Assembly: GCA_025200525.1 (NCBI GenBank)
Contig: CM045761.1
Location: forward strand, 206,481,870 to 206,545,869
DNA: 64,000 nt
Reading direction: 5' to 3'
From: Camellia lanceoleosa
Taxonomy: Eukaryota > Streptophyta > Magnoliopsida > Ericales > Theaceae
Shown: positions 24,153-35,330 of the stretch, one piece after another
Numbering within the stretch: the first letter of the stretch is position 1
Layout: every line of letters starts with the position of its first letter
Translations under genes and position numbers: made by a program
The notes under the pieces: model-generated
What the model was told of the DNA's origin: nothing
The model's input: the letters and a program-made list of their open reading frames with translations, nothing else
Database searches by the model: none

Positions 24153-26060
24153 GACCCTTAAAACTCTGTATTTGATCTGTTGCACTAATGGATATATCAC
24201 ATATGAACAAGCATGAATTCTGATTTTTTTTATATAATTCAAACAACAATGTGAATATGAATCTGTTCTATTTTTCTAAATCTGGTGGGCTATCATTCAT
24301 TTAACCCTTTACTCTATTATTATTCACTAGGCTTTCGTTCACTGTTTATATTATGTATGTAGGTGATCAGGCGCGTGACCAGGCTTGAGTTGCTGCCTGG
24401 AGTTTTGGTGTGTCAGCCACTCTTTTATGCCTCCTGAGGAGGTTCTGGATTAAGTCAAGCCCTGTGGCCATGTTTTGTAAACGTTTAAGACTTTGTTTTT
24501 TGTTGTTATATGAGCAAACTTTTGTTTATCTATATATGGGGCTCAGTTTCCTTTTTGCTCCTTCTGTAATGAATGTGACGTAAGACGACTTTATTTTTGA
24601 CGTTACATATTTGTATATAAAGTTTTATATTTCTGTACCATATATATCAACACTGCTCTATGGACAATGTTTTATATATTTGCTTCTGCGGCCCCTAATT
24701 ATATGTTGTTCTATTCAGAGGCCTTTGGTAATCCAAGGATTACTGGCCGGTTACGACGCTAAACCTATAGGGACGGGTTTGGGTCGTGACACATTTTGAG
24801 CTCATATCTTCGTTCCCATCTCTTTCCAAGCATTCTTAAGCGTGAATTATGACCTATTAAGGATTAATAAACTAAGAAACAACATGAGTAAATAATTAGA
24901 AATGATTCATTCAGTTTGAACGTTGAGTTTCAACATATGTACCGTTATGTGTAATGTGTAGGTTCGAACGTTGTGAAAGGACATCGAACTAGTCAAGGTG
25001 AGTAATGTCTTTGAAAAGATATTTTCGTATAAATCGTTTTGAAATGGCTATGCTATATGATGTTTTATGAAATCTATGTTTTGTTTATGAAATGTCTAAT
25101 GTGATAAGTATTTTCTGAAATGTTAAGTTATGCTATGGAATTTCAAAGTGATTATGATATGATAGGTTTTCTAAAAACTTCTGTTTGATGAGAATGAATT
25201 ACATCCCTTTTTATTATCAAATGTGACATCTATGAACACATGTTTTCATTTACAGAAATCTCGGTTACGCTTATGTCAATCTATTGTCGTCGTTATGTAC
25301 ACGTCCACCAGTTATGGTTGCTATGTTTAAGTCAATCCATTGTGATCGTTATGCCTAAGTCGATCAATTGTGATCGTTATGCCTAAGTCCTCTGTCTATT
25401 GTGGTCATTTTGCTAATATTTTATTCAGTGCCATTGGGTTATACCACGGAATGTAATTAACTTTAAAAGGTTTGAGGAACCTTTTGTATACTAAATATAT
25501 ATCGTTGATGAATGCTTCGTTTGTTATGAGAATTTTTTTTCCTTATATATAGAACTCATTTATTTAACCTCTTTACAATGAGATTATTCACTAGGCTCCA
25601 ACTCGTTATTTATATTTACGTCTATAGGTGATCAGGCATGTAACTAGGCTTGAGATGTCTAGTCTGGATCTGTTTTTGTGTCAGCCAACTTATCCACCTC
25701 CCGTGGAGGTTCTGACATCTGCTAGTGGTCAAATCATGTGAACAAGTTTTAAGTCTTTAGTTTCTTTTGTTGGATAAGTCTTTATACTATCTATAAATAG
25801 GGCTAAGTCCTGTTTTGGCTTTATCCGTATATAAAGACGATGTAAGACTGATGAAATTATGACGTCACATATATGTAAATAAAGTTTAAAATTTCTATCC
25901 TATATACGTCTACACAGCTCTATGAACATTATATTTGGATATTTGCTTCCACTAGTCCCTTTATTTTGCTAATCTGTTTCAAAGGCTTTTAGTAATCTTA
26001 GGATTACTGGCCGGTTACGATGTTAAACCTATAGGGGCGAGTTTAGGTCGTGACACTAGC

Positions 26061-26163
26061 CAACACCTTATTCTTCTGCCAAAAAATATTGCCAAAGACT
26101 TTTTTATTTCAAATAGTGATAGTATGCACAAAACGATCAATAGTGAGGGGCAGATCCTTCTCT
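26061..26163 (-). pseudogene. LINE ORF2 linker between endonuclease and RT
   Basis: A 103-base LINE remnant lies between two solo LTRs. The minus strand continues the endonuclease piece (LVHHSWSF from 28700) as VEKDLPLTIDRFVHTI, then NKKVFGNIFWQKNKVLA. This is the conserved linker that precedes RT in plant L1 ORF2. It shows that the solo LTRs inserted into one continuous ORF2. Confidence 0.82.
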
Positions 26164-26572
26164 ACAAATGTAACAACCCCAACCCGTGATTAGCTTAAAA
26201 CATATGATTAAGAATGCCTAAATAGTAATTAAGCAGATATTTTGAATTAATTGCACGTGTGTTGCATTATTTATGTTTTTATCTGTCTATCGTAGAAAGA
26301 TCTGTTTGTGATTCTGTTTCATTTCGCGAATTAAAGGCCTTATCGACATCCGATCACGAAATTGATTTGATTTTTGTGTTAGTTAGAATTTTTAGAATTT
26401 TATGATTGGTTTAATTAAAATTCAATTCGGAATGAATAAAGTAGAATAAAATTGAACCTACTTAGTTATCTTTAACTTCAATTAATTAAGCTCATTAACT
26501 AAGCCTATAAGGCTAGCATGTGCTTCAACTCATCTCTTTTCACATCTTTGAGCCTATTCAAATAAACAAAAC

Positions 26573-26576
<4 letters not shown>

Positions 26577-26613
<37 letters not shown>
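26577..26613. repeat. (GA)n microsatellite
   Basis: An uninterrupted GA dinucleotide run of about 37 bases in solo LTR D. A short form (GAGAGAGAG) sits at the matching place in solo LTRs A and C, so the site has expanded here. Confidence 0.9.
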
Positions 26614-26618
<5 letters not shown>

Positions 26619-27194
26619 AGAGTAGACTTGAGCTCAAGGTAAGGGGTTTGCTAGGAAGTAAAGGAATTAGACTTAGAGACTTAAGAATTAAGCCTCTAGC
26701 TCTCACTTTGGAAAACCTAGGTAAGAATTCAACCTTTAGATTGCACAATTATGATGTCTAGACCACGAATTCAAGGAACTTTAGTTGTGTAATACAAGAA
26801 TTAAGCTAGAATTGATGTATTTGAGCCATGTCATGCATGCATGCACTTTCATCACATTTTTGAGTTTGAATGTCAAGTAATTCTTACATGCATGTACCAA
26901 GGCTACCTTAGTTTTGCGGATTTATTTTGTTTTCCATCAATTTGTCTCATTTGATCATGATTTGGAAGCTTTGAAGCCAAGAAATTATATACATGATTTG
27001 TTTTCAACATTTTGAGTTTGAATTTGCTCAATTGACATGCTTTTGGGCCTTGATTTTTGCGAAATGGTCTTTAATTCATGATATTCTACAAGTTTCTAAA
27101 TGTTTTCTTGAGTTTTGGCTCAAAATGATAAGTTTTGAAGTGTTTAATTCACGTTTTGAGCTTGGAAGTGCAATCTAGAAATTCTAAAATTCTG

Positions 27195-27510
27195 CCTCTT
27201 TACTCGAGCAACCACTTTGTGTTTTGCACCTCCACTTAAGCAACCAAAAGTAGGCTTGAGCATAAAATGCATGCTCCCAAAAGTTTACAATTTTTGTAGA
27301 CCGCTCGAGCGACAAGAGTTGCGCTCAAGCGAAGACCTCAGTCTCACGCTCGAGCGACCGTCAAGCGTGCGTGGAGCAGAAAAATCAAGTAACCAGTGCT
27401 TTTACAGAGTTTACAAATCGCTCGAGCAACCGAAGTTACGCTCGATCGATCACTCACATTTTTGAGCCTCTGCTCGAGCGAAAGAAGTTTCGCTTGAGCG
27501 AAAACCCTAT
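27195..27510. repeat. CGCTCGAGCG palindrome cluster in solo LTR D
   Basis: Five CTCGAG cores with GCTCAAGCG and GCTTGAGCG variants. The block starts about 1.03 kb after the LTR start, matching solo LTRs A-C. The paired layout GCTCGAGCGACAAGAGTTGC is clear near 27303. Confidence 0.82.
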
Positions 27511-28672
27511 TTTCAACAAATTTTGTTAAGTGTTTCAAAGTGCATTTTGGCATCTACAGTGCATCCTAGGCATTCCTAGGCCATGGTTAAGACATAATAA
27601 TGAGGATAAAAAAGTAGAAACACACTAAGATAAGAAAGAACTAAGTTAATGATTCCGGATGTATAACTCAGTACGTATTCATTCTGTATCTGTGTAGGTC
27701 ACGCGCCGTAAGTTATCTGATTTGGCTGCTCTGTCTATTTGCTTTGGAGCCATTTGTGAGTAATAACTTTGTAAAACTATGTTTACGTTTAAGTAATTTC
27801 TTATATGATATGATATGATATGACAAGAAATGCTCTGTTTTCTGACATGTTATGTTCTGAATCAATGAATGATTGTCCATATATTAAAAAGTATTCATGG
27901 CATCCTTAACACAAGGCCCTAGCCCGAGGGTAACAATACTGTAGTCTATGAGCACAAGGCCCTTGCTCGAGGATAACAATACCGTGGCTCAAGTATGTTA
28001 CAAATTCCCGGTACTGGAGGTTCTTTAATGGAACTGGTCAAGTATGACTTTTAATGCTCTGTACATGATCTGTTAGTGCTAATGGGTGTACCACATATGA
28101 TCCTCTGTGAAACTGAATCAGTACATAGTTCTGAACTCTGAATAAGAATATGAATTTGTTTCTGCTTTCTAAATTTGTTATGGGACATCATTCATTAAAC
28201 CCCTTTACTTTGTTATTATTCACTAGACTTCCGCTCACTATTTATATTATGTATGTAGGTGAGCAGACGCTGCGTGACGATTTAAGCCGCTCAAGAGTTT
28301 TGGGTCAGCCAGTCATCGTGCCTCCCGGGAAGATTCCCATATGAAAAGTCAAGTTTTGTGGACCATGTCATGAATGTTTTGTTATTTTTTTTTTATTTAT
28401 CTGTACGCTGGGCTAAGTCCTTTATGATACTACCTATATAGTAATACAAGACTTAAGAAAGTTTGATGTCACTTGTATATGTATATATTTCAATTTTGAA
28501 ATTTTTGTTCCATGTATGTTTGCATAGCTTAATGGACTATGTATATTTCATATATTGTTTCCGCAGTTCCCTTACTATGTCATAATCTGTTCTAAGGCCT
28601 TTGGTAATCCAATGATTACTGGTCGGTTACGACGCTAAACCTATAGGGGCTGGTTTGGGTCACGATAACAAA

Positions 28673-29468
28673 GCTCCAAGAGTGATGAACTAACTCATTA
28701 AAAGTAGGATGAGTCAACCATGTTGCCTCTATTTGGAATAGACGTTTAGATTGTTGAGGGATGGTCCCAAATAGTGAAATAAGTAAAGGGCAATGATCTG
28801 AGTTTACCCTTAGAAGATGCTGTACCCAAGTCTCCGAGAATAGGTTCCTCCATGAATCAGTACAGAATGCTCGATCAATTCTCTCATTAATATTCGCTAA
28901 GCCCTTTCTTCCATTCATCCATGTAAAATTGGGACCCGAAAATCCCAAATCCATTAAATAACACCTATTGGTGTTGTCCCAGAACATATTCATTTGTTGT
29001 TGAAATGAAGAAGCACCACCTTGCTTTTCTGAGTTAGACATTATCTGGTTGAAATCACCAGCCACTAGCCACGGTAGAGGGAGCCCATGAGCTACCCCAA
29101 CAAGATAGTTCCAAAGTTCACTGCAGAGAGTTAACATTTGGACTAGCATACACTGTTGTGAAAAGCCAACCCACTTCATTCTTCCTACGAATTACAATGC
29201 TTAAAACTTGCGAATACGGAGGTAACACCTCCACATCAACCAAGTCATCTCAACCAAACAACTAGATGCCATCAACAAACCCAACCGCCTCAACCGTTGC
29301 CATGGCTGAAAAACGGGTTCTACAAAGGATTCGGTTAGCTTTTAGACTTTAAACTCTGGTTTCAAGTAACGCCAAGACCACAAGGTCATGCGCTCGAACG
29401 AGCTCACATAAAGTCCTCAAGGTTGCCTCGCCATCAACACCCCTACAATTCTAAGTCAGGATCTTCAT
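28673..29468 (-). pseudogene. LINE ORF2 N-terminus: endonuclease domain
   Basis: ORF2 starts at ATG 29468 with MKILT*NCRGVDGEATLR, where the stop replaces the usual Trp (TGG to TAG). The apurinic endonuclease-like fold continues with ALLETRV, then LFTTVYASPN near 29180. The 29179-28616 frame holds PWLVAGDFNQIMSNSEKQGG, MDLGFSGPNFTWMNGR, INERIDRAF, and VNSDHCPLLI, the last with the catalytic Asp-His pair. These motifs define the exo_endo_phos domain of L1 elements. Several stops upstream of 29180 kill it. Confidence 0.87.
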
Positions 29469-29799
29469 GAGATCGACTAGGATATTAAGGCCAAACACTT
29501 TAATCAAAGCTCTATTTGGGTTGACCCCGATCAATTAACCCATGTTGCCACATCATTCGTAACCTCTCTACTATCGTTGGAGGTAAGGAAATGGTCATCT
29601 CGAAAGCTCCATCCGCCTCCAATGAAGTGTCGAGAGCAACTCCCATCTTCAATTGAATCACATCTATCAATTTGTGAGGAATGGTTAAGACTAGTAGCGT
29701 GGTCGAGTGGCCTATCATGAACTGTACTGATAAAAATCTAAGATACTTTATCATCGGGAATGGGTATATAGTGTTGGAGGAGGTGGGAATTCTAAGAGG
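29469..29799 (-). pseudogene. LINE ORF1 C-terminal end and ORF1-ORF2 junction
   Basis: A short open segment (29754-29512) ends IVERLRMMWQHGLIDRG and stops 40 bases before the ORF2 ATG. Its position after the DUF4283 and zinc-knuckle part at 50274-51887 identifies it as the end of ORF1, once Tat-2 is removed. I recognise no domain in it. Confidence 0.6.
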
Positions 29800-29804
29800 G
29801 CATC

Positions 29805-30538
29805 TGTACGGGGAGCAAATATTCCGGCGAGCCCGTACTCCTTTCTTACAAGCTCCGTTTCTGTCCGATCACCTGCAAGCACAACGACGATGAGCTACCC
29901 GGCGATGTGTGGCTGAAAAAGCCCTCCGACAATTAAGTTAGCACACACATTGGGATAGAGAGAGAAAGAGGAGAGAGTGTTTGAGTGTAAGTATTTCTTA
30001 CAAAGCGTTCATCCTCCTGCGTATGGGGGGCGTAGACATGCTTATATACCCTCTGCGCCCCAAATCTACTCCCAGTGATCTCTCGACACGTGGCTCTGCT
30101 ATCCCATCTGTCAGCACAAATCTTGCTGAACATCACCTAACCCAACTGCTTGCCCACTCTACTGGGAGCTCGGCAGCCGAGCTGCACCATCTCAGCTATC
30201 AACGGCCATGCTGTGCTTCATGCTTAAGTATTCCAATAGCTAAGCTCAATGAGGACCGAGCTTCTATCAGATCCAAGATAGCCGAGCTCGACGACTCATG
30301 CTTTGGTTTGCCGTCACATCGCTAAGCTTAACACAAGTAGCTCGGTCCCACCACGCCTTTCTTGGCGCCGGACAACTCACTTGACCGACTTCGACACCAT
30401 GAAGCTATGTAGCTCGGTCAAACCACGCCTTGCATTAACCGAGCAAGTTCTTTCAAGACAGGGCCGTACTACCTCGGCTAAACCCTTGTTCGGCCTGAAT
30501 CTATCCGGCCCGATGCCAGATCATAAATCTCCCTCTCA
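29805..30538 (-). repeat. Tat-2 3' LTR
   Basis: This LTR is 734 bp and in its own sense starts TGAGAGGGAGATTT and ends CTCCCCGTACA. It matches 49550-50268 closely, with many short deletions in the latter. It is dense in AGCTCGGTC and GACCGAGCT words on both strands. A TATATACCCTCTGCGCC-type segment near 30045 lies on the plus strand and is shared by both LTRs. Confidence 0.85.
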
Positions 30539-30551
30539 ATTGCCCCTTAAT
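30539..30551 (-). other. Tat-2 polypurine tract
   Basis: On the minus strand, AATTAAGGGGCAAT lies directly before the 3' LTR start TGAGAGGG. An AAGGGG core at this place is a usual plus-strand primer for Ty3/Gypsy elements. It is short and moderately pure. Confidence 0.6.
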
Positions 30552-31523
30552 TCCATCCGCGCGAGCGTGACTAGGATTACCCATTATGACCGGGGTAATA
30601 TCTCCTCGGTCCTCGGTTTACCAATCGTGGACCGGGCTGGCTGACATGCATGTCTACAACATACTATCTCTTGACTTGCTCGGTTGACGCCTCATCTGAC
30701 CTTCTTTTCTTTTGACTTGCTCGGTCGTCGCCTCATCTGACCTTCCTGTCTCTTCAACTCTGACGCTACCATTAAGGGGACACGTGTCAACCTCCCATTA
30801 GCCCTCGAGCGGCCAACCCAGTCGTCGTTGGCATTCAAATTTTTGGCAGTTTTTCTTCCTTATAAGCATGCCTAGCTTCCTTTATTTCATTCTTCTTGCT
30901 TCTCGTTTCTCTTCGACGACCCAGAGCTTGTGCCGTTCCTCCCTTGCCATTCCTCACCTTGTGTTCGAAGAAGCAGCCACTGCCCTTCAAAGGTATGTCC
31001 TCTAACTCCTCTTTTGCTATTATTTCACTTAGTATTTCGTACATTAGGGCACTAAACACGTAGTTTTTTAAGACATAAGCACCCAAAATCGTCCCAAACC
31101 CTTAACTGTTCATGGTGTTCTTCATTTTCTCTGATGAACATTGAAGATCTGGGGTGGACCGGGCTCCAGGTCTTCTTTTGATCCAAAAAATCACTCCGAT
31201 CGAGCAAATAACTTGTTTGTCTCAACCTTAGTAAAAACCGGGATAGCAAAAGGACTTGGCCGCTCGACTGGGCTAACATTTGGTCCGCTTGGGCGACTAA
31301 GCTCCTTGGTTAGCCTTTACAACCGAAGTGGTTTGGCACTCTTCATGACCGAGCTAAAGTCAAGCTCGCTTTGCACGACCACGCTCCCTCTTACACTTGC
31401 CATCCTTTTCCTATAGAGTCCAAGGGAACAACTGACCATTACCGAGGCTCTAAAAGATCGAGCAGCCATCAATCACCAATCAGTGCCAAACCTCCTCAGC
31501 CGAGCTAAATTAGCCGGTTTTAC
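30552..31523 (+). other. Promoter and leader region of the Tat-2 antisense gene
   Basis: No supported protein lies between the 3' LTR and the antisense ATG. A TATAAG word at about 30860 could be a plus-strand TATA element. Several long shadow frames exist here, because the region is relatively GC-rich, but they share nothing with known families. Repeated GCTCGGT words continue from the LTR. Confidence 0.4.
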
Positions 31524-33461
31524 ATGGGAAAATTTCGCTTCCTCGTCGATACTCCGGCTGCGCTGGCCGCGTTCAGGGAGGAGTACGGTATCCCGGTCGA
31601 CGTCCACCTTGAGCTCGCAAAAATTGAAACAACGCCTTGGGGCAGATTAGAATAGTGACCCTTCACCGTGCTGTCTATCATCGAAGGAGGCCTCCGCTTC
31701 CCGATCAACTCATTGATGACCGAATTTCTGCGCCGGACTAGGCTTGTACCCACACAAGTATCAACAAACACTTACCGAATCATCAACGGCGTCCACGAGC
31801 TAAACAACCGGCTAGGCACCAACTTAGGTTTAGCCGAGATACTGAGGTAATACATACTTGGGTACATCGGCGATGGCCTCGCTATTATTTAAAAATCTGA
31901 CCGGGCAAAGAAAAACTAGTGACCAGCACCCCAGATAAAGACTTACACGATGATGGCTTTTTCTGGATGTCTGGCAACTATGAAATAGCCGACGTACCGG
32001 GCTGGTCAATTAGCAAGAACTTCAGTTCCACAAGTAAGTCGCGCTAATTTGCTCGGTCAGTTGCCTTTCTCCAATTTCTGTACTTAACCATTTTTCCTGT
32101 TTCCTTTGCGACGATTCAAGCCTTGCAAGCCAACTACCAATATCCCAACGTAGAAGCCATCCGGACCGTGCTCTGCTACCGCTACCGAGATTGTAACGAG
32201 CTGCTCGGCTACACTCCAACTTACAGATATTTAGCTCCACGCCGGAGCAAAGTGACAGACTTTCTCCATGCTCCATCACCTCCTCCAGACCCAACTCTAC
32301 TAGACGTGCCGCTAATTCGGTTGATCGAAGAACAAGAGATGGCCAAATGAAGCCGCATCAAAAACCTCCTCATAGCCACTTTAATCGAGATACCGAGCAT
32401 CATCACCCACTCGCCAGCTGCCGGTCAATCCAGCGGCCCCATGGTTGCCTTGGCATCTCCAGCCCGGCAAGCCAGACAAGAAACTCGCCAGGCTGGCAAA
32501 AGACCACGCGCAGACCCATCTGCCGAGCTAGTTGCCGAGCTAACCACCGAGTAACCCGCCATCACCGCCGACCCCACACCATCATGGCGACCGCAAATAA
32601 AGCACCGGGGTAAAGACATCCCGGCTAACGCTTCCGTCAAGGGCGATAAGGAGCACTTGCTCGCCTTCGACCTTTCAAAAGCCCTTCTGCTACCGAGCGA
32701 TGTGGTCAAGAATGACCACGCCCCGACACCGGTTGGTGAAATCAGCTGTGAAGTCCATGACCAGGGTGAGAATCTCAATCTTCAACTGAAATTTTTACAA
32801 GTGTTTGCACGGTCTCTTCTCTGATCAAATTTTCTTCTTGCAGCCATCCAAAAGCAACACTTGGTCATGGAGCGATCCATCGATCATGCAAAAGGCGAAT
32901 GACACCCCGAGCCAAGTCCAAAGCCTTCAAACCGAGCTTGGCCGAGCAAAGTCCTCACTTCAAATAGCCAATGCTGACAACAACAGGTTGCTCGGCCAGC
33001 TTGACGAAGCCGAGAAGAAGAGGGATGAGCTCCAGGCCGAGCTGGATGCACTCAAGAAGTCAAGGGAGAAGGAGTGAGAAGATGCCAACAACGCTGGCTT
33101 CAAGGAAGCCGAGGATAGCTACAAGAAGCAGGTCTTCGCAACTCAAGACATTTATTTCAAAGCGGGCTGGAAGTCTGCCTGCGAACATCTCGGTCAAGGT
33201 CCTGATACCGACGTGTTTACCACTCCGTCGCCTGCCTTCCTACCGACCTATCTCGTGCCATATGCCAACGACGTCTTCAGCGCATTGCAGGCTGAGGCCG
33301 ATGAAGGTCTTAAAGAAGAGGCCAAGGCAAATGCTGAGGGAGAGGACCACCAAGGGCAAGAGCAGCCCGACCGAACTGAGCCCGGTGCCCAAGACCAATC
33401 TCCAATAGTCAATTTGGAGGCAACCGAGGATGAATTCACCAACCTCTCCCTCTTAGCTTAG
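31524..33461 (+). pseudogene. Tat-2 antisense gene (PF04195-type), three exons
   Basis: This gene is opposite to gag-pol. Exon 1 starts at ATG 31524 (MGKFRFLVDTPAALAAFREE) and includes EGGLRFPINSLMTEFLRR and NTYRIINGV, homologous to the Tat-1 copy. Candidate intron 1 runs from GTAAGT at 32034 to an AG at 32120. Exon 2 has NELLGYTPTYRYLAP, matching LLNYVPTYKFVLP in Tat-1. Candidate intron 2 runs from GTGAG at 32766 to TTCTTGCAG ending at 32843. Exon 3 (32844-33461) is a coiled coil (LQTELGRAKSSLQ, LDEAEKKRDELQAELDALKK), then an acidic tail ending TNLSLLA. At least three stops interrupt it. Biochemical function is unknown. Confidence 0.75.
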
Positions 33462-33619
33462 TTTTCTTTCTTCGTGGCTTTTTGCTTTACATATGTAACC
33501 GGGCTGTCAGCCCCACCTCTTGTATTTATTTTCGATCAATGAAAAAGCTAAATTTCATCAAGTGTTTGCGCGGTATTCATGCCTCATAGCTTCAGCCGAA
33601 CAAAATACCTCGGCAAGAC

Positions 33620-34080
33620 AAACCACATTAATTAACACATATAACCGGAAAGGACATCTCGGCTTGAATCTCACGATTGAACATATCTGCAACTCTTTTA
33701 ACCGGAATAAGCACCTCGGTTGGGAACGCCTAAGTTGAGCAACCCATCAACTCTTTCAACCGGAATAAACATCTCGGTTGAGAATACCTAAGTTGAACAA
33801 AACATCAACTTTTCAATCGGAGTAAACATCTCGGTTGAGACTAACTAAGTTGAACAAAACATCAACTCTTTCAACCGGAATAACCATCTCGGTTGAGTAT
33901 ACCTAAGTTAAACAAAACATCAACTCTTTCAACCGGAATAACCATCTCGGTTGGGTATACCTAAGTTGAACAAAACATCAACTCTTTCAACTAGAGTAAA
34001 CATCTCGGTTTTATCTTCGATGCTGAGCAAATCAGACTCAATTGACTGGAGTAAATCATCTCGGTTTTGACATCAAAACA
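33620..34080. repeat. About 60-bp CTCGGTT tandem repeat, seven copies
   Basis: Units of about 59-60 bp read CATCAACTCTTTCAACCGG then AATAAACATCTCGGTTGAG and a CTAAGTTGAACAAAA joint. Clear copies start near 33744, 33804, 33862, 33921 and 33980, with weaker ones on both sides. The array sits between the 3' end of the plus-strand antisense gene (33461) and the end of the minus-strand pol (34115). Confidence 0.85.
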
Positions 34081-34114
34081 ACAATCTGAATGCTAAAGCA
34101 AAGAAGAGACACTT

Positions 34115-35330
34115 CTATATATTGACAAAAAGAATTACATTCTGAAGTGTAAGGAAAAAAATTCCTTTGCACAAAAAGAAAGCAAAGCTAGAAATAATAC
34201 AGTTTGAGGTTAGCCGCATTCCATGGCCGGGTATTGCTCTACCTTCCAAGTCCTCCAAGTGGTATGCCCCATTGCCCGCCAGACCGGTTATCTTGTAGGG
34301 TCCTTTCCAATTTGTCCCTAGCTTGCCTTCACCTGGCACCAGGGTATTGCCCATGACTTTCCTCAAGACTCAATCACCTACTTTGAACGGTCTGGGGTGC
34401 ACCGTTTTGTTGTATTTCCTTGAAAGCTCTTGTTGATAGGCGGCCACGTGGATGAGAGCCTTTTACTGACGCTCTTCCACTAGATCCAGTTCCAGGGCAA
34501 TGGCCTTGGCGTTATTTCGAGCTCAAAACTTTAAGCTTCGAGGGTGGGCATGCCAACTTCCAAAGGTATAACCGCCTCCATGCCATAAGCCAAAGCAAAT
34601 GGAGTTTCCTCAGAGACCGAGAGGGTTGTTCGGTATGCCCAAAGGACGCCGGGAGTTCTCACCCATTTTCCTTTGCCTTCTAGTCAAGCTTTCTTCAACC
34701 CATCAAGTATGGTCTTGTTTGATGCCTCGGCCTGTCCATTAGACTGCGGGTAAGCCGGAGTAGAGTTGTAGAATTCAATCTTTAAATCTTCACAAAACCC
34801 TCTGAATAGACGACCGTCAAACTGGGTGCCGTTATCAGAGATTAGAATTTTGGGGACGTAAACCGCATGACCACATTCGCTAGACAAACCGCTTCATGTC
34901 TTTCTCCTTGATTGTTGCCAAAGGCTCAGCTTTAACCTATTTGGTGAAGTAGTCAATGGCCGCGATGAAGAACTTCCGGTTGCCTGGTGCTGTTGGGAGT
35001 AGCCCCACGATATCTAGCCCCCACATCGCAAAGGGCCAAGGGCTGGTGAGGGGAAGAAGTTCCCTGGCCGGCCGGTGGATCTGATGAGCAAACTTCTGGC
35101 ACTTCTCACATTTACGAACATACTTTTGTGCGGCCAACTTTGCATGTCTGACCACGGTAGCCTTGTGAAATAGCTCAGTAGGCCAAGGACCTGCCCCCTA
35201 TATGACTGCCACAGATGCCTTCATGAATTTCACGCAGGAAGGCTTCCACGCTGCTCGGGTGCACACACTTCAGGTAGGGACTGGTGAAAGACTTCTTGTA
35301 TAAAGCGCCGGATAGAGAGAGCCAAAACTG
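34115..35330 (-). pseudogene. Tat-2 integrase
   Basis: In minus-strand order: an H2C2-type zinc-binding region (HEGICGSHIGGRSLAY near 35190, then CEKCQKFAHQIHRP near 35090), the catalytic core (WGLDIVGLLPTAPGNRKF near 35020 and DNGTQFDGRLFRGFCEDLKI near 34820, with TPAYPQSNGQAEASNKTI after it), and a C-terminal GPYKITGLAGNGAYHLEDL segment near 34290. The first and second catalytic Asp and the Glu of NGQAE are visible. Frameshifts or stops near 35175, 34910 and 34680 break it into four parts. No chromodomain follows, as expected for Tat. Confidence 0.85.

Larger units (their letters stand above)
22249..24791 (+). mobile_element. Tekay-type solo LTR C, nested in solo LTR B
   Basis: The 2543-bp element starts TGTAACAACGCC and ends GGGTTTGGGTCGTGACA. 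The flanks are CGTTT (22244-22248) and CATTT (24792-24796). The single difference is CG to CA, as deamination of a methylated CpG would produce. It contains a CTCGAG cluster and a 48-bp tandem repeat, and no protein-coding domain. Confidence 0.78.
21086..26055 (+). mobile_element. Tekay-type solo LTR B, itself interrupted
   Basis: The element starts TGTAACAACTTC and ends GGTCGTGACA. It is flanked by perfect CTAGC duplications (21081-21085 and 26056-26060) inside LINE ORF2. Removing the nested solo LTR C leaves about 2.4 kb, the same size as the other family members. The later part carries GGATTACTGGCCGGTTACGATG and GGGGCGAGTTTAGGTCGTGACA, the conserved LTR 3' end. No coding region is present. 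Confidence 0.85.
26169..28667 (+). mobile_element. Tekay-type solo LTR D
   Basis: The 2499-bp element starts TGTAACAACCCC and ends GGTCACGATA, a decayed form of GTCGTGACA. It is flanked by perfect ACAAA duplications (26164-26168 and 28668-28672). It contains a long GA microsatellite (26577-26613), a CTCGAG cluster, and the conserved GGCCTTTGGTAATCC...CGGTTACGACGCTAAACC tail. No coding domain is seen. Confidence 0.85.

Noticed and set aside
23866..24216. A Ser/Thr-rich 'repeat protein' read from the 48-bp tandem repeat
   Set aside because: It lies within a solo LTR. The frame exists only because the period is a multiple of three.
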